Shown here in pieces: positions 1 to 8,072 of a stretch of DNA of 17,155 nt. The stretch is taken from assembly GCA_050699035.1 (NCBI GenBank), contig JBOHDE010000071.1, forward strand, positions 1 to 17,155, in the 5' to 3' direction. Position numbers and translations under genes: made by a program. Source of the stretch: WHTB01 sp050699035 (GTDB taxonomy: Bacteria; Actinomycetota; Actinomycetes; Propionibacteriales; Nocardioidaceae). The first letter of the stretch is position 1. Each line of letters starts with the position of its first letter. Below the pieces are notes generated by a model. That model was not told the DNA's origin, ran no database searches, and saw only the letters and a program-made list of their open reading frames with translations.

Positions 1-2415
1 GGCCACATCGCGACGTACCAGAGCGCGGCGAGCCTGTACGAGGTCGGGTTCAACCACTTCTTCCGCGGCAAGGAGCACCTCGGCGGCGGCGACCAGGTCT
101 TCATCCAGGGACACGCCTCGCCGGGCATCTACGCCCGGGCGTTCCTCGAGGGCCGGCTGACCGAGGACCAGCTCGGCGCGTTCCGCCAGGAGGTCTCGCG
201 CGGGGTCGGCGCCGGCCTCTCGTCGTACCCACACCCGCGGCTGATGCCGAACTTCTGGGAGTTCCCGACCGTGTCGATGGGGCTCACCGGCATCAACTCG
301 ATCTACCAGGCCCGGTTCAACCGCTACCTGCAGAACCGCGGCATCAAGGACACCAGCCAGCAGCGGGTGTGGGCGTTCCTCGGTGACGGCGAGATGGGTG
401 AGCCCGAGTCGCTCGGCGCGATCGGCCTGGCGGCACGTGAGGAGCTCGACAACCTGACCTTCGTGATCAACTGCAACCTGCAGCAGCTCGACGGACCGGT
501 CCGCGGCAACGGCAAGGTCATCCAGGAGCTCGAGTCGTTCTTCCGCGGTGCCGGTTGGAACGTCATCAAGGTCGTCTGGGGCCGCGAGTGGGACGGCCTG
601 CTGGCGCAGGACCACGACGGTGTGCTGGTCAACAAGATGAACGCCACGCCCGACGGCCAGTTCCAGACGTACACGGTCGAGAGCGGCGACTACATCCGCG
701 AGAACTTCTTCGGCAGCGACGCCCGGCTGCGTGCGATGGTCGAGGGGCTCAGCGACGAGGCACTGGAGAAGCTGCCGCGCGGCGGCCACGACTACCGCAA
801 GGTCTACGCCGCGTTCAAGGCCGCCACCGAGCAAGTCGGGCAGCCGACGGTGATCTTGGCCAAGACGATCAAGGGCTGGACCATCGACGCGCTGGAGGGT
901 CGCAACGCCACCCACCAGATGAAGAAGCTCACCAAGGACGACCTCAAGACGTTCCGCGACCGGCTGCTGCTGCCGATCAGCGACGAGCAGATCGACGAGT
1001 CCGACGTCGCGCCGTTCTACCACCCCGGCAAGGGCGACCACGAGATCCAGTACATGATGGAGCGACGCCGCCAGCTCGGCGGCTCGATCCCGAAGCGCGA
1101 GGTCAAGGCGACACCGCTGAAGCTTCCCGGCGACCCGGTCTACGCCGAGCTGAAGAAGGGCTCCGGCAAGCAGGCGGTCGCCACCACGATGGCGCTGGTA
1201 CGGCTGATGCGCGACCTGATGAAGGACCCCGAGATTGGTCATCGGATCGTGCCGATCGCGCCCGACGAGTACCGCACGTTCGGGATGGACTCGATGTTCC
1301 CGACGGCGAAGGTCTACTCACCGCACGGTCAGACGTACGACTCGGTCGACCGCAAGCTGCTGCTCGCCTACAAGGAGTCCGCGCAGGGCCAGATGCTGCA
1401 CGAGGGCATCAGCGAAGCGGGTGCGATGGGGTCGGCGATCGCGGCCGGCACGTCGTACGCCACCCACGACGAGCCGATGATCCCGTTCTACATCTTCTAC
1501 TCGATGTTCGGCTTCCAGCGCACCGGTGACTCGATCTGGGCGATGGCCGACCAGCTCGCGCAGGGCTTCCTGGTCGGTGCCACGGCAGGGCGTACGACGC
1601 TGACCGGCGAGGGACTCCAGCATGCCGACGGACACTCGCCGCTGCTCGCCGCCACCAACCCGGCGATCGTGCACTACGACCCGGCCTGGGCGTTCGAGCT
1701 GAGCCACATCGTCCAGGACGGTCTGCGCCGCATGTACGGCAGCACCGCGGAGCACCCGGACGGCGAGAAGGTCATCTACTACCTGACCGTCTACAACGAG
1801 CCGCTGGTCCAGCCGGTGGAGCCAGAGGCGCTCGACGTGGAGGGCCTGCTGAAGGGGATGTACCGGTTCCGGCAGCAGCCGCATGCCGAGGGCGACGGAG
1901 CCCCGCGGATCCAGCTGCTGGCGTCCGGTGTCGCCCTCCCGTGGGCGCTGAAGGCACAGCAGATCCTGGCCGACGAGTGGGCCGTCGCCGCCGACGTGTG
2001 GTCGGTGACGTCGTGGAACGAGCTGGCTCGCGACGCCGTCGAGGTCGACCGGTGGAACCTGCTGCACCCGGGCGAGACGCCGCGCACCCCGTACGTCACC
2101 GACACGCTGACCGACGTCGCCGGCCCGGTGCTCGCGGTCACGGACTACATGCGCGCCGTGCCCGACCAGATCGCTCAGTGGGTGCCCGGTGACTGGCACT
2201 CGCTCGGCACCGACGGCTTCGGCTTCGCCGACACGCGGCCGGCGGCCCGACGCTTCTTCCATGTCGACGCGGAGTCGACCGTGGTCGGGGCGCTGCAGGC
2301 GCTGGCGGCCCGGGGCGAGATGAAGCCGGAGTCGGTCAAGGAGGCGTTCGAGCGCTACCGGATCGACGACCCGACGGCCGTCGCCGACGTCGCGCAGGAG
2401 GGCGGCGACGCCTGA
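1..2415 (+). CDS. aceE: Pyruvate dehydrogenase E1 component, homodimeric type (5'-truncated by window edge)
   Basis: The reading frame is open from base 1 to the TGA at 2413-2415, giving 804 visible residues; about 100 N-terminal residues lie outside the window, judging from the roughly 890-residue E. coli AceE. The visible start reads GHIATYQSAASLYEVGFNHF, a strongly conserved AceE segment. The thiamine-diphosphate/Mg motif is present as GDGEMGEPES followed by NCNLQQLDGPVRGN. Other conserved blocks are SSYPHPRLMPNFWEFPT and KTIKGWT. AceE decarboxylates pyruvate and transfers the acetyl group to the lipoyl E2 of the pyruvate dehydrogenase complex in the cytoplasm. ATG 244 is internal, not a start, because homology continues upstream in the same frame. 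No strong terminator follows; the toxin-antitoxin promoter begins about 45 bp downstream. Identification is secure. Confidence 0.97.
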   Translation, partial: GHIATYQSAASLYEVGFNHFFRGKEHLGGGDQVFIQGHASPGIYARAFLEGRLTEDQLGAFRQEVSRGVGAGLSSYPHPRLMPNFWEFPTVSMGLTGINSIYQARFNRYLQNRGIKDTSQQRVWAFLGDGEMGEPESLGAIGLAAREELDNLTFVINCNLQQLDGPVRGNGKVIQELESFFRGAGWNVIKVVWGREWDGLLAQDHDGVLVNKMNATPDGQFQTYTVESGDYIRENFFGSDARLRAMVEGLSDEALEKLPRGGHDYRKVYAAFKAATEQVGQPTVILAKTIKGWTIDALEGRNATHQMKKLTKDDLKTFRDRLLLPISDEQIDESDVAPFYHPGKGDHEIQYMMERRRQLGGSIPKREVKATPLKLPGDPVYAELKKGSGKQAVATTMALVRLMRDLMKDPEIGHRIVPIAPDEYRTFGMDSMFPTAKVYSPHGQTYDSVDRKLLLAYKESAQGQMLHEGISEAGAMGSAIAAGTSYATHDEPMIPFYIFYSMFGFQRTGDSIWAMADQLAQGFLVGATAGRTTLTGEGLQHADGHSPLLAATNPAIVHYDPAWAFELSHIVQDGLRRMYGSTAEHPDGEKVIYYLTVYNEPLVQPVEPEALDVEGLLKGMYRFRQQPHAEGDGAPRIQLLASGVALPWALKAQQILADEWAVAADVWSVTSWNELARDAVEVDRWNLLHPGETPRTPYVTDTLTDVAGPVLAVTDYMRAVPDQIAQWVPGDWHSLGTDGFGFADTRPAARRFFHVDAESTVVGALQALAARGEMKPESVKEAFERYRIDDPTAVADVAQEGGDA

Positions 2416-2461
2416 CCCGACACGTCCTCGGGACATGCGACCCGACATATCCGGCTGGCGA

Positions 2462-2487
2462 GTGATACCGCTTGATACCATCACGTC
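2462..2487 (+). promoter_or_regulatory. Promoter/operator of the toxin-antitoxin module
   Basis: Two direct repeats TGATACC lie at 2463-2469 and 2473-2479, 10 bp apart (about one helical turn). They are enclosed by an inverted pair, GTGAT at 2462-2466 and ATCAC at 2480-2484. A TANNNT -10 candidate (TACCAT, 2476-2481) overlaps the second repeat and sits 6 nt before ATG 2488. There is no Shine-Dalgarno sequence, so the transcript is probably leaderless. RHH antitoxins commonly bind short repeats over their own promoter, so autorepression is likely. The -35 is not recognisable. Confidence 0.55.
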
Positions 2488-2739
2488 ATGGCGATGACGC
2501 TCAGACTTGACGAGACCGACGACCGTTTGTTGAGCGACCGAGCTCGTAGTGAGAAGCGGAGCAAGCAGGAGATCGCTCGCGAAGCCATCCACACCTACCT
2601 CACCGACGATGCCCGCCGGATCGAAGACCTCGAGGACGCGATGGCCATCGCCCGGTATGAGCTCCGCAAGCAGCTCGGCGAGGTCAAGTACATCTCCCAC
2701 GCCGAGGCTCGCGCGGCGCTCGGACTCGACCAGCGGTGA
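2488..2739 (+). CDS. Ribbon-helix-helix antitoxin (RelB/CopG-like)
   Basis: This 83-residue protein starts with a short beta strand (MTLRLDET, residues 3-10). Two helices follow (DDRLLSDRARSEKRS, then KQEIAREAIHTYL), which is the ribbon-helix-helix DNA-binding fold. The charged C-terminal part (about residues 45-83) would wrap and neutralise the toxin. It overlaps the next gene by four bases (GTGA, 2736-2739), the usual coupling of type II modules. Expected roles are toxin neutralisation and autorepression. ATG 2488 is preferred because it sits one leaderless spacing after TACCAT; ATG 2494, two codons later, is possible. The gene looks less GC-rich than its neighbours, which fits lateral acquisition. 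The family is clear by pattern; the exact subfamily is not. Confidence 0.85.
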   Translation: MAMTLRLDETDDRLLSDRARSEKRSKQEIAREAIHTYLTDDARRIEDLEDAMAIARYELRKQLGEVKYISHAEARAALGLDQR

Positions 2740-2984
2740 CCTACACGGTCGTGTGGGTCGACGAGGCGTTCGGCGCGGCCCAGACCTACATGACCGACGA
2801 CCCTGATGGTCTTGCGCAGGTCTTCGATGCCGTGGACCTGCTGGCCGATGAGCCGAGGCCGGCGGGAGCGTTCGCGTGGGGCGTCGACCGGTTCCGGATC
2901 CACATCGGCCGATATCGCGTCATGTACGAGGTCACGGACACGACGGTGACCGTCGAGGTGATGCACCTCGGTCGCACCGGCTGA
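2736..2984 (+). CDS. RelE/ParE-superfamily toxin
   Basis: An 82-residue protein with a GTG start inside the antitoxin stop. The order YTVVWVDEA, then a helical middle with LLADEPRPAG, then RFRIHIGRYRVMYEV and VTVEVMHLGRTG, is the beta-alpha-beta-sheet pattern of RelE/ParE toxins. The Arg-rich strand IGRYRVMYEV and the terminal strand HLGR are the most conserved parts of that superfamily. Members either cleave mRNA on the ribosome (RelE) or poison gyrase (ParE); the sequence alone does not separate these here. No frameshift or truncation is seen, so the module looks intact. It ends 24 bp before the convergent PHP gene stop at 3009. Confidence 0.85.
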   Translation: MTYTVVWVDEAFGAAQTYMTDDPDGLAQVFDAVDLLADEPRPAGAFAWGVDRFRIHIGRYRVMYEVTDTTVTVEVMHLGRTG

Positions 2985-3008
2985 CCAGCGACGCCGCATG
3001 GACGATCG

Positions 3009-4022
3009 TTACTCGGCGGCCCAGGCCACCAGGTCGTCGGCGCCGAGCGTGTTCACGATCCGCGCCGGCTCGATCCCCAGCGCCTGCGCGCGTGCGCAGC
3101 CGTGGTCGAGGAAGTCCAGCTGCCCCGGCGCGTGCGCGTCGGTGTCGATCGAGAACCGGCAGCCGGTCTCGTACGCCAGCGTCAGCAGCCGGGTCGGTGG
3201 GTCACGGCGCTCCGGCCGCGAGTTGATCTCGACCGCGACGTCGAACTGGCGACACGCCTCGAACACCACCTCGGCGTCGAACTGCGACGCCGGCCGGGTC
3301 CCCCGCCCGCCCATCACCAGGCGTCCGGTGCAGTGCCCGAGGACGTCGACGTGGGGGTTGGCGATCGCGGTGACCATCCGCCGAGTCATCGTCTCGCTGT
3401 CGGCCCGCAGCTTGGAGTGCACGCTCGCGACCACGACGTCGAGCTGGTCGAGCAGCTCCTTGTCCTGGTCGAGCGACCCGTCCTCGTTGATGTCGACCTC
3501 GATGCCGGTGAGGATGCGAAACGGCGCCAGCTCGGCGTTGAGCCGCTTCACCACCTCGAGCTGCGACCGCAGCCGCGCCGCGGTCAGGCCGTTCGCCACC
3601 GTGAGCCGCGGCGAGTGGTCGGTCAGCACCATGTAGTCGTGGCCCACACCGATGGCGGCCTCGGCCATCTCGTCGATCGGGCTCCCGCCGTCGGACCAGT
3701 CCGAGTGCATGTGCAGGTCACCGCGCAACGTCGACCTCAGCTGCTCGCCGCCCTCGACGAGAGGTACGACGGCGCGCTCCTCGAGCTCGGCCAGGTAGAG
3801 GGGTGTGCGCCCCGCCGCCGCCTCGGACGCCACGGCCGCGGTCTTCGGACCGACGTCGGGCAGCTCGGTGAGCGTACCGGCCTCGGCGCGTGACATCACC
3901 TCGGCCGGGTCCAGGTCGGCCAACCGCCATGCCGCCTTGCGAAAAGCTCGCACCCGATGTGTTTCGGCGAGCTCTCGCTCGAGCAGGTAGGCGACGCGCT
4001 TCAGCGCACTGACCGAGTCCAT
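3009..4022 (-). CDS. PHP-domain phosphoesterase with N-terminal helix-hairpin-helix region
   Basis: A 337-residue protein. Residues about 1-95 carry a PolX-like helical/HhH segment (LTELPDVGPKTAAVASEAA, 51-69). Residues 100-337 form a PHP metal-dependent phosphoesterase domain. The metal-binding motifs are all visible: DLHMHSDWSDG (102-112), LTDHS (133-137), GIEVDI (173-178), VASVHS (198-203), GHCTGR (229-234), EINSRPER (265-272) and DTDAHAP (293-299). It resembles the C-terminal half of bacterial PolX polymerase/exonucleases without the polymerase palm. It probably hydrolyses a phosphoester such as a 3' phosphate or histidinol-phosphate-like substrate; the true substrate is unknown. The ATG at 4022 lies 18 bp after the permease stop, so it is probably co-transcribed, but a functional tie to amino-sugar uptake is not evident. 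Confidence 0.85.
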   Translation of the reverse strand: MDSVSALKRVAYLLERELAETHRVRAFRKAAWRLADLDPAEVMSRAEAGTLTELPDVGPKTAAVASEAAAGRTPLYLAELEERAVVPLVEGGEQLRSTLRGDLHMHSDWSDGGSPIDEMAEAAIGVGHDYMVLTDHSPRLTVANGLTAARLRSQLEVVKRLNAELAPFRILTGIEVDINEDGSLDQDKELLDQLDVVVASVHSKLRADSETMTRRMVTAIANPHVDVLGHCTGRLVMGGRGTRPASQFDAEVVFEACRQFDVAVEINSRPERRDPPTRLLTLAYETGCRFSIDTDAHAPGQLDFLDHGCARAQALGIEPARIVNTLGADDLVAWAAE

Positions 4023-4040
4023 CTGCCCGACGCTACGCCT

Positions 4041-4928
4041 TCACTTCGACATTCCGGCGACCAGGCCGTTGACCACGTGCCGGGTCAGCAGCAGGAACAC
4101 GACCACCAGCGGCAGGGTGGTGATGACCAGGCCGGCGAACACCGCACCCCAGTCGGTCTGGTACTGCCCGAAGAAGAACGTCAGACCGACCGGCAGGGTG
4201 TACTTCTCCGTGGTCCGCAACAGGATCAACGGGAAGAAGAAGTCGTTCCACAGCTGCACGAACTGGAACAGCGCCACGGTTGCCAACGCCGGCTTCACCA
4301 ACGGCAGCATCACCAGCGCGAAGATCCGGAACTCCCCCGCACCGTCGATCCGGGCGGCGTCCTCCAGCTCGCGCGGAAGACCACGGAAGAACGCCGTGAG
4401 GATGAAGATGCTGAACGGCACGCCGCTGGCGGCGTACACGAGGGCGACGCCGATGCGGGAGTCGATCAGCCCCATCGACCCGAGCAGGTAGAAGATCGGC
4501 ACCGCGGCCAGCCGGATCGGCAGCGTCAGCCCGGCGATGAAGTACGCCGTGAATACGCCGTGGCCACGGAACGTGTAGCGCCCCAACGGGTACGCCGCCA
4601 TCGCGGACACCGCGGTGCCGACGAACACCGCCGACACCACGACCAGCACGGAGTTCGCGAAGTAGGTGCCGAACTGCGCCTCCTGCCACGCCTCGACGTA
4701 GTTGCCGAAGTACGCGCCTGTCGGCAGGCCCAACGGGTCGTTGAAGATCTCCGCGCCAGGGCGGAACGAGTTGACCACCATGAAGATCAGCGGACCGACC
4801 GCCACCAGCGCGTAGCCCCAGAGCAGCAGGTGGACCAGGACGACCTTGCTCTGCTGCGAGCCGGCCGGCCCGCGGCGCGTCACCGGGTGCGAGGTGACCG
4901 GCGGCTTGTCGAGGACGTCGAGGCTCAC
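4041..4928 (-). CDS. Carbohydrate ABC transporter permease, MalG type
   Basis: A 295-residue integral membrane protein. A short cytoplasmic N-terminus is followed by six predicted membrane segments; the first is about residues 30-53 (VHLLLWGYALVAVGPLIFMV). The EAA loop that docks on the ATPase is at about 187-212, containing ELEDAARIDGAG and MLPLVKPAL. The GTG start (4928) overlaps the upstream permease stop in a GTGA, so translation is coupled. It forms the inner-membrane channel with the MalF-type partner and takes substrate from the lipoprotein encoded upstream. Sitting after murR-murQ, the likely cargo is MurNAc or a related peptidoglycan amino sugar, but that comes from context, not from residues in the permease. 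Confidence 0.93.
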   Translation of the reverse strand: MSLDVLDKPPVTSHPVTRRGPAGSQQSKVVLVHLLLWGYALVAVGPLIFMVVNSFRPGAEIFNDPLGLPTGAYFGNYVEAWQEAQFGTYFANSVLVVVSAVFVGTAVSAMAAYPLGRYTFRGHGVFTAYFIAGLTLPIRLAAVPIFYLLGSMGLIDSRIGVALVYAASGVPFSIFILTAFFRGLPRELEDAARIDGAGEFRIFALVMLPLVKPALATVALFQFVQLWNDFFFPLILLRTTEKYTLPVGLTFFFGQYQTDWGAVFAGLVITTLPLVVVFLLLTRHVVNGLVAGMSK

Positions 4929-5851
4929 GTCAGCTCCCGCTCACGCTTGCGCAGGTAGCGGTTGGCGACGACGGCGATGCCGAAGATGAACACGAACATG
5001 AGGACGGCCAGCGCCGACGACCGGCCGATCGCGTTGAGCCCGCCCTCGAAGGCGGTGCGGTAGAACAGCAGGCCGAGTACGTCGGTCGAGAACGCCGGGT
5101 TGCCCTGCGAACCGCCGACCGCGTACACCAGCGAGAACTCGTTGAAGTTGCCGATGAACGTCAGCACGGTCACCGTCCCGATGGCCGGCGTCAGCAGCGG
5201 CAGCGTGACAAACCGGAACGCCCGCCAGCCAGTGGCCCCGTCGACCCGCGCCGCGTCGTCGTACTCGTCGGGGATGCCGGCCAGCGCGGCACCGAACAGG
5301 AGCATCGGGAAGCCAACCCACTGCCAGGCGTTGATCAAGATCACCACCGGCAGCGCGGTGTCCGGGTCACCGAGCCAAGGCCGGACCAAGAAGTCGAGGC
5401 CGATGTTCTCGAACAGCACGTTCAGCGCGCCGAACTGCGGACGCAGCAGCAGCAGCCACAGGTACCCCACCACGATCGGGCTGACCATGTACGGCAGCGT
5501 GTACAGCGTCTGGAACAGCCGCTTGCCGAACCGCCGGCGGTGCAACAGCATCGCGAACAGCAGCCCCAGCGTGTTCTGCACCGCCATCGTTCCGATGAAG
5601 AACAGGCAGTTGTGCCAGAACGCCACAATCAGCTGCTCGTCGTACGGGAACACCGTGAACAGCGCGGTGAAGTTGTCCAGCCCGAGGAAGCCCTGGCGGG
5701 CCGTCCCCGTCCACTCGAACAGGCTGTACTGCAGGGCCGAGAACAACGGGTACACGATGAACACCGTGTACAGCGCGAGCGCCGGCAGCAGGAACACCGC
5801 CAGCACCCGGGCGGAGGGCCCCCCGTTACCCCCCGCCGGGCGGCCTCTCAC
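4925..5851 (-). CDS. Carbohydrate ABC transporter permease, MalF type
   Basis: A 308-residue membrane protein with six or so hydrophobic segments; the first is about 16-38 (VLAVFLLPALALYTVFIVYP). The EAA loop lies at about 196-222 (EYDDAARVDGATGWR, then TLPLLTPAI). I chose GTG 5851 because it overlaps the TGA of the solute-binding-protein gene as GTGA. That is the same coupling used at the next junction, and it leaves a normal MalF-like N-terminus. A GTG at 5869 would add only six residues. It pairs with the MalG-type permease; no ATPase gene accompanies them. Confidence 0.92.
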   Translation of the reverse strand: MRGRPAGGNGGPSARVLAVFLLPALALYTVFIVYPLFSALQYSLFEWTGTARQGFLGLDNFTALFTVFPYDEQLIVAFWHNCLFFIGTMAVQNTLGLLFAMLLHRRRFGKRLFQTLYTLPYMVSPIVVGYLWLLLLRPQFGALNVLFENIGLDFLVRPWLGDPDTALPVVILINAWQWVGFPMLLFGAALAGIPDEYDDAARVDGATGWRAFRFVTLPLLTPAIGTVTVLTFIGNFNEFSLVYAVGGSQGNPAFSTDVLGLLFYRTAFEGGLNAIGRSSALAVLMFVFIFGIAVVANRYLRKRERELT

Positions 5852-7125
5852 CCCGCGGGCTCGAACCACTGCGCGACGCCCTTCTGCAGGTCGGCTGCCG
5901 CGGCCTTCGCATCCTTGTCACCGAGCAGCATCGACTGCAGACCGGCGCCGAGGAGGTCGGTGCCGCCGGGCTCGCCGTACCGGAAGTTGACGAGCAGCAG
6001 GTACGCCGCCGGGTTCTCTCCGTACAGCTCGACCATCTCGTTCAGCAGCGGGTCGCTCGGCGCGACACCCTCCACCGGGTTGATCTGCTTGAGCTCGTCG
6101 GACAGCAGTTGACCGAAGTCCTTGGTGGCGATCCACTCGACCAGCTTGGTGGCCGCCTCCTTGTTGTCGGACTTGGCGTTGACGCCGTACGACGCGTCGA
6201 CCCAGCCCGGTGTGAGGGAGTGGTCGACGAGTGAGTCCGGCGGCGGGGGTACGGGGAAGACGCCCATCTCCAGGTCGGGGTTCTGCTGCTGGAAGAAGGC
6301 CAGCTCGAACGACCCGCCAGGGAACATCGCCGCCTTGCCGCTGGTGAACAGCGTCTGCGACGTGGTGTAGTCGACGCCCGCGACGTCCTTGGGGAAGTAC
6401 GGCTCCAGCTCCTTCACCACGTCGAGCGAGGCGACGTAGTCGGGGTCGGTGAAGTCTTTGTCCCCCGCCAGCACAGCCTCCTCGAACTCGGGTCCGCCGT
6501 AGCGTGGCGCCGCGAACAGGTCGTGCACGATCGGCAGCATCCAGGTGTCCTTGCCGGTCGTCGCGAACGGCGTGACACCCGCGCTCTTGAGCGTCTTGGC
6601 GGCGTCGACCAGCTCCTGCCACGACGTCGGCTCCTCGATGCCGTTGTCATCGAAGATCGTCTTGTTGTAATAAACGGCCATCACCTGCGTGGCGAACGGC
6701 ACACCGTAGAGCTTGTCGTCGCTCTGACAGCGCGCACCGGCCAGCACCTCGTCGCCGATCGCCGAGACGTCGACGTCATCGAGCGCCAGCAGCCGGTCGG
6801 CCTCGCAGAGCGGCTGGAGCCCGCCGTACGCACGCAACGCGGCGACGTCCGGTCCCTTCTCCTCGGTCAGACCGGTCGCCAAGATGGTGTTGTACTCGGT
6901 GTTGGTGAAGGCCTTGAACTCCACCGTGATGCCGTCGTTCTCCTTCTCGAACGCGTCGAAGATCTTGTTGTACTCGTCGACGTCCTCGGTCCGCCACGAC
7001 CACACCTGCAACGTGGTGCTCTCACCTCCCCCGCTGTCGTCGGAGTCCGAGGTCGATGGGGCGCAGGCGACCAGCCCAGCGGGGAGCAGGGCGGCGGCGG
7101 CGAGGGCTTTCCAGGAACGCATCAT
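5848..7125 (-). CDS. Extracellular solute-binding lipoprotein of the sugar ABC transporter (family 1)
   Basis: A 425-residue secreted lipoprotein. The signal peptide MMRSWKALAAAALLPAGLVA ends in the lipobox LVAC, with Cys21 as the lipidation site. A Ser/Asp/Gly-rich linker follows, then a family 1 sugar-binding core (TTLQVWSWRTEDVDEYNKIF, residues 38-57). Typical later blocks are YYNKTIFDDNGIEEPTSWQE and KAAMFPGGSFELAF. The start ATG 7125 overlaps the murQ stop (ATGA); ATG 7122 is the next codon and has slightly better spacing from AAAGGA. Tight coupling with the MurNAc-6-P etherase gene upstream makes MurNAc, or another muropeptide-derived sugar, the best guess for ligand. Long in-frame extensions upstream of 7125 are antisense to nothing but overlap murQ and lack a signal peptide, so they were discarded. 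Confidence 0.92.
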   Translation of the reverse strand: MMRSWKALAAAALLPAGLVACAPSTSDSDDSGGGESTTLQVWSWRTEDVDEYNKIFDAFEKENDGITVEFKAFTNTEYNTILATGLTEEKGPDVAALRAYGGLQPLCEADRLLALDDVDVSAIGDEVLAGARCQSDDKLYGVPFATQVMAVYYNKTIFDDNGIEEPTSWQELVDAAKTLKSAGVTPFATTGKDTWMLPIVHDLFAAPRYGGPEFEEAVLAGDKDFTDPDYVASLDVVKELEPYFPKDVAGVDYTTSQTLFTSGKAAMFPGGSFELAFFQQQNPDLEMGVFPVPPPPDSLVDHSLTPGWVDASYGVNAKSDNKEAATKLVEWIATKDFGQLLSDELKQINPVEGVAPSDPLLNEMVELYGENPAAYLLLVNFRYGEPGGTDLLGAGLQSMLLGDKDAKAAAADLQKGVAQWFEPAG

Positions 7126-8072
7126 GAGTCCTTTCGGGGGTTCCCGTCGGTGGAGCCTTCGAGCAGGTGCAGAGCAGCACGTACGACCCCGTCGGCCGCA
7201 TCCAGGGCACGGCGGGCGCGGTCGCCGTCGACCTCGGCGAGCAGCCGCACCAGGGCCACCCGCAGGTCGTCGTCGGAGTCGGCGAGAGTACGGGCGCAGG
7301 TCTCGAAGTCGCGGCCGGTCGCCTCGACCAGGATCGTGACCATCCGCCCATTGAGCTTGGCGTTCTTCGCCACCACGCTGGTCATCAGGTTGGAGTAGGT
7401 GCGACCGAGCCGCACCATCACCGCGGTGGAGAAGGCGTTCAGCACCAGCTTCTGGGCGGTGCCGGCCTTCATCCTGGTCGAGCCGGCGAGCACCTCGGGG
7501 CCGGTGTCGGCGCACACGTGCACGTCGGCGAGGGCCGCGATCCGGGCGCGCGGGTTGGCGCTCACGAGTACGGTCGCGGCGCCCACGTCACGGGCCTGGC
7601 CGAGGGCACCGGCGACGTACGGCGTACGGCCGCTCGCGGTGAGGCCGACCGCGAGGTCGCCGGCACCAAGGACCGACGCCGCGGCGCGGCCCGAGTCGGC
7701 ATCGTCCTCGACGTCCTCGAGGGCGGCATCCAGGGCGCCCGCGCCCCCGGCGTGATGGGCGACGACCCAGCCGGGCTCGAGCGCGAACGTGGGGCCGAGC
7801 TCCGCGGCGTCCATGGTGGCGATCCGGCCGGACGTCCCAGCACCGAAGTAGTGCACGGACCCGCCAGTCCGCAGCACCTCGACGGCCGTGTCCACGGCAC
7901 GGACGAGCTCCGGCAGGGCAGCCTGCACGGCGAGTGGTACGCGCTGGTCCTCGTCGTTGATCGCCCGCAGCAGCTCGTCGGTCGGCATCAGGTCGAGGTC
8001 GACGGTGGCCGGGTTGCGCATCTCGGTGGGCGCCTCGACGCGCAGCCGACTCGGCCGGTCGGCGGTCGTCAT
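7122..8072 (-). CDS. murQ: N-acetylmuramic acid 6-phosphate etherase
   Basis: A 316-residue cytoplasmic SIS-domain lyase that cleaves the lactyl ether of MurNAc-6-P to give GlcNAc-6-P and D-lactate. Diagnostic motifs are the sugar-phosphate loop HYFGAGTSGRI (74-84), DAAELGPTF (88-96), ASGRTPY (146-152) and the GCKR/MurQ signature GPEVLAGSTRMKAGTAQK (191-208). Glu91 in DAAELGPTF matches the position of the catalytic Glu83 of E. coli MurQ by motif alignment. Length is close to the usual 300 or so residues. It overlaps murR upstream and the binding-protein gene downstream, each as ATGA. Its presence is what identifies the whole locus as MurNAc catabolism. Confidence 0.96.
   Translation of the reverse strand: MTTADRPSRLRVEAPTEMRNPATVDLDLMPTDELLRAINDEDQRVPLAVQAALPELVRAVDTAVEVLRTGGSVHYFGAGTSGRIATMDAAELGPTFALEPGWVVAHHAGGAGALDAALEDVEDDADSGRAAASVLGAGDLAVGLTASGRTPYVAGALGQARDVGAATVLVSANPRARIAALADVHVCADTGPEVLAGSTRMKAGTAQKLVLNAFSTAVMVRLGRTYSNLMTSVVAKNAKLNGRMVTILVEATGRDFETCARTLADSDDDLRVALVRLLAEVDGDRARRALDAADGVVRAALHLLEGSTDGNPRKDS

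Noticed and set aside
2426..2436. Short stem GTCC-TCG-GGAC after aceE as terminator
   Set aside because: Only four base pairs with no T-tract; too weak to call.
1318..2700. Long minus-strand open frame (460 codons) opposite aceE and the antitoxin
   Set aside because: Antisense to a certain gene, low-complexity Arg/Gly/Val composition and no family motif; typical high-GC shadow.
3102..3893. Plus-strand open frame opposite the PHP gene
   Set aside because: The minus-strand protein has every PHP motif; the plus-strand product is Arg/Val-rich shadow sequence.
7126..7515. N-terminal extension of the solute-binding protein to an upstream start
   Set aside because: It overlaps murQ in another frame; the signal peptide and lipobox begin at 7125, where the ATGA overlap with murQ lies.
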